DNA of 9,209 bases from Galactobacter sp. (GTDB taxonomy: Bacteria; Actinomycetota; Actinomycetes; Actinomycetales; Micrococcaceae), in the NCBI GenBank assembly GCA_022712075.1, contig JALAHE010000160.1, forward strand, positions 1 to 9,209, in the 5' to 3' direction. Shown one piece after another: positions 5,952 to 9,209 of this stretch (position 1 is its first letter; every line of letters begins with the position of its first letter). Under the pieces are notes generated by a model. The model did not search any database and had not been told where the DNA came from. It saw only the letters and a program-made list of their open reading frames with translations. Made by a program: the position numbers and the translations under genes.

Positions 5952-7823
5952 TCAGTTGCTAGATGGGCCGTTGCAGTGACCGGAAGTATCGCTATAGCAG
6001 ACTGACAGTTTGCTTACCGCTCGGCTAGAAATTATCGCTGTCGCATTCCCACCGGAGTTGACGACCAGTACACTCCGCGTGCCAGCCGGCGACTCGTAAC
6101 GCAGGAGGACTTGCGAGCCGGGAATTCCCACGACGTTGACTGACGTGTAATTTTTGTTGGAGTAGGTCGAAGCGATGCGCGGCACTAGAAAGGCAGGCGC
6201 CGAATTCGACGAGCGAAATGTTCCCACAGTCAGCAAGGCTGTGATGCTATTGGCTTTCGACGTGTCGATAGCACGCAACGAAAATTGCCATGACCCAGCA
6301 GTCGTGGGCACATTGCTCAGCAAAACCTCACCAGTATTGTCCACGATGGTCAGCATGCCATCCACGTGACTTCTGCCGCTGACCGCAGAATCCTTCACGG
6401 AAGTGATTTCGATTGTAGGGGTTGGGATCCGGGGACGCTTGAGGGAGAGGCTAGAGGTGTGCGTAGATGACGCAAGCCCATCTTGGATAGTCCTGGAAAA
6501 GATCCTAACCGCGCCAGGGATAGTTCGATCTAGCTCTACAATCCAATTGCCAGAAGCGTCCACGGGAGCAGATGCATGCGGCCCTCCCTCATTTGCAATC
6601 CAGAGCTCGATCGAACTATTCGGAGTACCGGTTCCCCGAACAATTTGTGCCTGGTAGGACTTGCCCCATTCGATCGAGGCAGGCCTCGGCGCTACCGGGC
6701 GCTTGGGTTGGGTCGATAGGGCCTCCGAAGAAGCGGGCGTCGGAACTCCGGAAGAGGAGGGGCCTGGCGCAGTCGTTGTGACAGGGTTCGTCGTGCTTCT
6801 GGTTGGGGAAGGGGCGTCAGCGCGGTTGGGCCCGGCGCTCGCGCTCTTGGTGGGGGCGTCCTCAGTCGAGAATCGGAACGGGGTCCTGGAAGCAGCTTGA
6901 TCCCCCGGGGATTCTGAATGTGCTCTTCCGGGCGAATCATGGGTGGGGTATTTGGTGGTTTCTTGGGCCGCCTGCCAGATACCAAAGCCAGCTACGGAAA
7001 CCAGTGCAGCCAAAATCCAAATGTAGACCGTGATGTGGCGCGACTTATTATCTTGCTCTGGCGGGGAAACTGATGCTTGCGAAATCTCGCTCTCTGCAAC
7101 AAGTGAGCCAAGTATGGCCGGCACAACAGAAGCCGAAAGCACTCGGGTCTCTTCGCGCAATCTGTGGGAGTATTCCTCACAGTCGGGACACCAGTGACTT
7201 CCGTTAGCTCGAATCAAGGCCCCACCTGGCGAACTCCCTAGAGCAACGCTGAGGATTGCATCCTTGCATTCTTCGCTGATTGGGTAGCTTTCGGCGTGCC
7301 GCCTAAACCAGTCGGACTGCATTTTCTTTCGTGCGCGATGGGCGGAAACGGAGACCGTGTTTGGCCGCATTCCAAAAATCGCAGCAACTTCCCGGGGAGG
7401 GAGGCCTTCGACATCCATGTACCAAAGAATGCTTCGTTCCTTGGTTGTTAGGCTTTGGAAGCTCTCGGCAATTAGCTCGTTGCCGGCAAGTTCACCAGTC
7501 GCATCAACATCCTGAGGCGTCTTTAGATCTTCGTCATTTATGCCACTGGAAATGGAGCGTGAGTTCTCCTTCAAGGATGAGATGGCCGCATTTCGGGCCG
7601 CCCTGTACAGGTAGGCGCGGACATTCGAATGAGGTCCGGAACCTCTGGTGATGGCGGCCAACGTCTCCGCAAACGACTCCGCTACCACGTCTTCGGCGTG
7701 AACCCCCGGGAAGGTTGCGCCCACATATGCCCGAAGAGACTTGGAGTGCCTTTCCCAGAGTATGCCAAACTGTTCTGTGTCGCCCGAGCGAACCTTATCT
7801 AGGATTTCCAAATCACTTAACAT
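5952..7823 (-). CDS. Membrane-tethered ECF-like sigma factor fused to an anti-sigma-like segment and exterior Ig-like domains
   Basis: A 623-residue regulator in one chain. Residues 1-90: sigma region 2 (SGDTEQFGILWERH, then the -10-reading helix AEDVVAESF 43-51). Residues 120-170: sigma region 4 with helix-turn-helix (LTTKERSILWYMDVEGLPPR and following). Residues 186-215: Cys186, His210, Cys212, Cys215, resembling the zinc motif of anti-sigma factors, though the His-Cys spacing is shorter than usual. Residues 264-284: one membrane helix. Residues 290-382: Pro/Ser/Thr-rich stalk. Residues 383-623: about three Ig-like beta domains; the first has the typical GTGTPNSSIELW and DASGNWIVELD pattern, and the last has Cys609/Cys617. 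The sigma half should lie in the cytoplasm and the Ig-like half outside; release by proteolysis or a shape change is inferred. ATG 7823 is preferred (GGTGG seven bases upstream; typical sigma N-terminus MLSDLEILDKV); an in-frame GTG at 7877 would add 18 residues but lacks a ribosome site. GC is low for this window. Confidence 0.92.
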   Translation of the reverse strand: MLSDLEILDKVRSGDTEQFGILWERHSKSLRAYVGATFPGVHAEDVVAESFAETLAAITRGSGPHSNVRAYLYRAARNAAISSLKENSRSISSGINDEDLKTPQDVDATGELAGNELIAESFQSLTTKERSILWYMDVEGLPPREVAAIFGMRPNTVSVSAHRARKKMQSDWFRRHAESYPISEECKDAILSVALGSSPGGALIRANGSHWCPDCEEYSHRLREETRVLSASVVPAILGSLVAESEISQASVSPPEQDNKSRHITVYIWILAALVSVAGFGIWQAAQETTKYPTHDSPGRAHSESPGDQAASRTPFRFSTEDAPTKSASAGPNRADAPSPTRSTTNPVTTTAPGPSSSGVPTPASSEALSTQPKRPVAPRPASIEWGKSYQAQIVRGTGTPNSSIELWIANEGGPHASAPVDASGNWIVELDRTIPGAVRIFSRTIQDGLASSTHTSSLSLKRPRIPTPTIEITSVKDSAVSGRSHVDGMLTIVDNTGEVLLSNVPTTAGSWQFSLRAIDTSKANSITALLTVGTFRSSNSAPAFLVPRIASTYSNKNYTSVNVVGIPGSQVLLRYESPAGTRSVLVVNSGGNATAIISSRAVSKLSVCYSDTSGHCNGPSSN

Positions 7824-7841
7824 GCGTAGACCACCAAAAAC

Positions 7842-7847
7842 ATTATC
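7842..7847 (-). promoter_or_regulatory. Possible -10 box of the sigma-fusion gene
   Basis: GATAAT (complement of 7842-7847) is a 5/6 match to TATAAT, 18 bases before the preferred ATG. The gap also holds the ribosome site GGTGG (complement of 7831-7835). No convincing -35 is present. If real, transcription starts inside the longer GTG-initiated frame, which supports the ATG at 7823. Confidence 0.35.
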
Positions 7848-7935
7848 TTTAACGGAGAGGGGGGTTAGATGCGGCACGGATTGACAGAACGGCGGTCCTG
7901 AAGGGACGTTTTCAGATCGTTGTTGCCAATTGACT

Positions 7936-8038
7936 GCCGAGTGTAGCTTCTGCCCAGGGACCGCAGGCCCCGGCCGAGGCGGATGTAACGATCGGCGGTC
8001 TGCGGCCTCATAGGTAGCAGGGGGAACCCTCGCTCGGC
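7936..8038 (+). ncRNA. Candidate structured RNA (pilin leader or small RNA), three-helix fold
   Basis: Hand folding gives a compact branched structure. Closing stem: GCCGAGTG (7936-7943) with CGCTCGGC (8031-8038), eight pairs including one G-U. Arm A: CCGCAGGCC (7961-7969) with GGTCTGCGG (7997-8005), nine pairs with one G-U, continued after a 3-base bulge by GCCGA/TCGGC (7973-7977/7992-7996), with a 14-base purine-rich loop. Arm B: AGGG-GGAA-CCCT (8019-8030), a GNRA-type tetraloop stacked directly on the closing stem. Both wobbles are G-U only in the plus-strand RNA and would be C-A mismatches on the other strand, which favours plus-strand transcription, towards the pilin. A consensus -35 (TTGACA, 7881-7886) lies upstream, but no matching -10 is seen. 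It does not match a riboswitch class I can recall. Confidence 0.45.
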
Positions 8039-8084
8039 CCGTTTTCTGCGGTTGCCCAGGCGGGGTGGACCTTCTCTTGTCACC

Positions 8085-8098
8085 GGGCGTGATCGCCC
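8085..8098 (+). promoter_or_regulatory. Small hairpin just upstream of the pilin start
   Basis: GGGCG, loop TGAT, CGCCC, ending 24 bases before the TTG start codon. Only five pairs, all G-C. It could influence ribosome access or act together with the upstream structured region; chance is also possible at this GC content. Confidence 0.3.
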
Positions 8099-8122
8099 AT
8101 CCTTGAGTGAAAGTAGAAGATC

Positions 8123-9209
8123 TTGACCAGAAATCAGCTTCGTTGGCCGGCTGCGGTGGGGGCCCTTGCCCTCAGCGCCGCGGCCATGGTTGCGGGCGCT
8201 GCGCCGTCCGTCGCCGCACCCTCGTCCTACGGCAATATCGATCCGGACGCCACCGGATCCCTGACCGTTCACAAGTACGAGCACCAGACCTCCGGCACCA
8301 CCGGTGACCCGAGTGAAGCACCCGCAGCCGGGGACTTCTCGAACCCGATTTCGGGTGTGACCTTCACTGCGTACCCGCTGTTGAAGGATGGCACCCCCGT
8401 TGATCTGACGGTGGCGACAAGCTGGTCCGGGCTGAAGGACCTCACCCCGGGAGCCGGTTGCACCGCTCCGGCCGGCTACACCCTAGGAGCGCCGACGGTC
8501 CTGCCGCAGACGGGTGCCGATGGCTCGGCAACTACCCCGCTTGATCTGGGCGCCTACCAGGTGTGCGAGACGGATGCTCCGGCCAACGTTGTCGACCGTT
8601 CGCTGCCTTTCATCGTCACCATCCCGTTGCCGCACGAGAACGGCTGGGTCTATGACGTTCACAGCTACCCCAAGAACGGCCTCGGCGAGATCGTCAAGAC
8701 CATCGAGGAGCAGCAGGACACCGGTCTCGGCTCTGTCGTGAAGTTCCCGGTCACCTACCCCGTCAACTCCATGCAGGATGTGTGGACGGGCTTCGCGCTC
8801 ACTGACACCCTGGACCCGCGCCTGGCTGTGGAAGGCACGGGCGTGGCCTCAGTGAAGGTGGACGGTGTCGACCTCGATCCCAGGTACTACACGGTCTCCA
8901 CCTCGGGCCAGACCATTACCCTGAAGTTCACCGCGGCGGGCGTTGCCTGGCTGAATCAGGGCCCCAATGCCCAGGCCGGTAAGAAGATCACGGCCGTGTT
9001 CCAGGGCACCGTTACTGAGGTCGGCAACGGCACGATCCCCAACACCGCCCAGCTGTGGGTGAACAACCCCGATCTGGACCCCTCGGTCCGCCCCCCGCTG
9101 CCCTCGAACGAGGTCAAGGATTACTGGGGCTCGCTCGAGGTCCAGAAGCGTGCCGCCGGCACTTCCGGTAGCCAGGGAACCCTGAACGGCGCTGTTTTCG
9201 AGGTCTACA
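8123..9209 (+). CDS. Sortase-assembled shaft pilin (FimA/FimP/SpaA type), 3' end outside window
   Basis: The frame stays open to the window end (362 residues visible of an expected 500 or so). It resembles Actinomyces fimbrial shaft subunits. Visible in order: a Sec signal peptide (TRNQLRW, hydrophobic core, cleavage near AA-PSS about residue 32), the mature start SYGNIDPDATGSLTVHKYEH, a first beta domain with Cys113 and Cys148 (possible disulfide), the pilin motif WVYDVHSYPKN with Trp175 and linking Lys184, a fimbrial D2 domain (about 190-320; Lys192 and Asn307 in IPNTAQL are a plausible isopeptide pair), and the beginning of a CnaB/SpaA domain (GSLEVQKR to LNGAVFEVY). The LPXTG anchor and a class C sortase gene should follow outside the window. 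A TAG at 8114 limits the frame, leaving TTG 8123 as the only early start; the nearest ribosome site (AGAAG) is weak. It would form covalent surface fibres for adhesion. Confidence 0.9.
   Translation, partial: MTRNQLRWPAAVGALALSAAAMVAGAAPSVAAPSSYGNIDPDATGSLTVHKYEHQTSGTTGDPSEAPAAGDFSNPISGVTFTAYPLLKDGTPVDLTVATSWSGLKDLTPGAGCTAPAGYTLGAPTVLPQTGADGSATTPLDLGAYQVCETDAPANVVDRSLPFIVTIPLPHENGWVYDVHSYPKNGLGEIVKTIEEQQDTGLGSVVKFPVTYPVNSMQDVWTGFALTDTLDPRLAVEGTGVASVKVDGVDLDPRYYTVSTSGQTITLKFTAAGVAWLNQGPNAQAGKKITAVFQGTVTEVGNGTIPNTAQLWVNNPDLDPSVRPPLPSNEVKDYWGSLEVQKRAAGTSGSQGTLNGAVFEVY

Noticed and set aside
7824..7877. Longer start (GTG 7877) for the sigma-fusion protein
   Set aside because: No ribosome site and 18 extra residues before a typical sigma N-terminus. 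A -10-like GATAAT lies inside this extension. It remains possible but is less likely than ATG 7823.
7881..7917. Plus-strand promoter with consensus -35 TTGACA at 7881
   Set aside because: No acceptable -10 at 16-19 bases; the best is GACGTT at 18. Mentioned only as a hint in the RNA entry.
8021..8053. ECF-type promoter (GGAAC at 8023) before the pilin
   Set aside because: CGTT/GTT candidates lie at the wrong distances (about 13 or 23 bases), and the GGAA forms the loop of a hairpin.
8514..8741. Plus-strand 75-codon frame inside the pilin gene
   Set aside because: Out-of-phase shadow of the pilin reading frame, which runs from 8123 to the window end with clear pilin motifs.
1..9209. CRISPR array, tRNA or rRNA genes, phage attachment sites
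   Set aside because: No regularly spaced repeats, cloverleaf sequence, rRNA-like segments or paired att-like repeats were noticed on reading both strands.

Overview
The window is about 70 % GC over much of its length, uses GTG/TTG starts freely, and ends in a shaft pilin that looks like the FimA/FimP pilins of Actinomyces. This points to an Actinomycetaceae-type actinobacterium (Actinomyces, Schaalia or a relative). The genus is inferred from protein resemblance only; no rRNA or other marker is present.

Left part (1-3454, + strand): the 3' end of an operon. It holds an OppC/DppC-type permease (5' end outside the window), a double ATPase with both nucleotide-binding domains in one chain, and a ROK-family sugar kinase. 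The junctions overlap by 4 and 17 bases, so the three are probably translated together. A peptide-type importer joined to a ROK kinase fits import and phosphorylation of an amino sugar; sialic acid/ManNAc is a candidate. Next come a short GC-rich tandem repeat and a perfect 13-bp hairpin, then a TRIC/UPF0126-type cation channel gene (3645-4472).

Middle (4473-5951): no convincing gene up to 4950, possibly decayed sequence. Then a minus-strand HigB/HigA toxin-antitoxin pair (5537 down to 4951). Its promoter has a -10 box placed so that transcription should begin at the GTG start codon (leaderless), and it lies within a 14+14 bp inverted repeat, a likely HigA operator. From 5582 to 5951 no gene is recognised.

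Right part (5952-9209): two divergent genes around a 299-bp spacer. On the minus strand is a 623-residue chimera: ECF-like sigma factor (regions 2 and 4), zinc-finger-like anti-sigma segment, one membrane helix, a Pro/Ser/Thr-rich stalk and about three Ig-like exterior domains. On the plus strand is an LPXTG-type shaft pilin with signal peptide, pilin motif and D2 domain, cut off by the window end. The spacer can fold on the plus strand into an RNA with a long-range 8-bp closing stem, a branched 14-bp hairpin and a GGAA-capped hairpin. The G-U wobbles favour plus-strand transcription, as a leader of the pilin mRNA or a separate small RNA.

The most interesting unit is this last one: a membrane-tethered sigma factor with an adhesin-like exterior, next to a pilus gene behind a structured leader. 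It suggests self-contained surface sensing that controls pilus expression. That link is an inference from position. The sigma gene is clearly lower in GC than the transporter operon (one hand-counted 60-base line: 30/60 against 44/60), suggesting separate ancestry.
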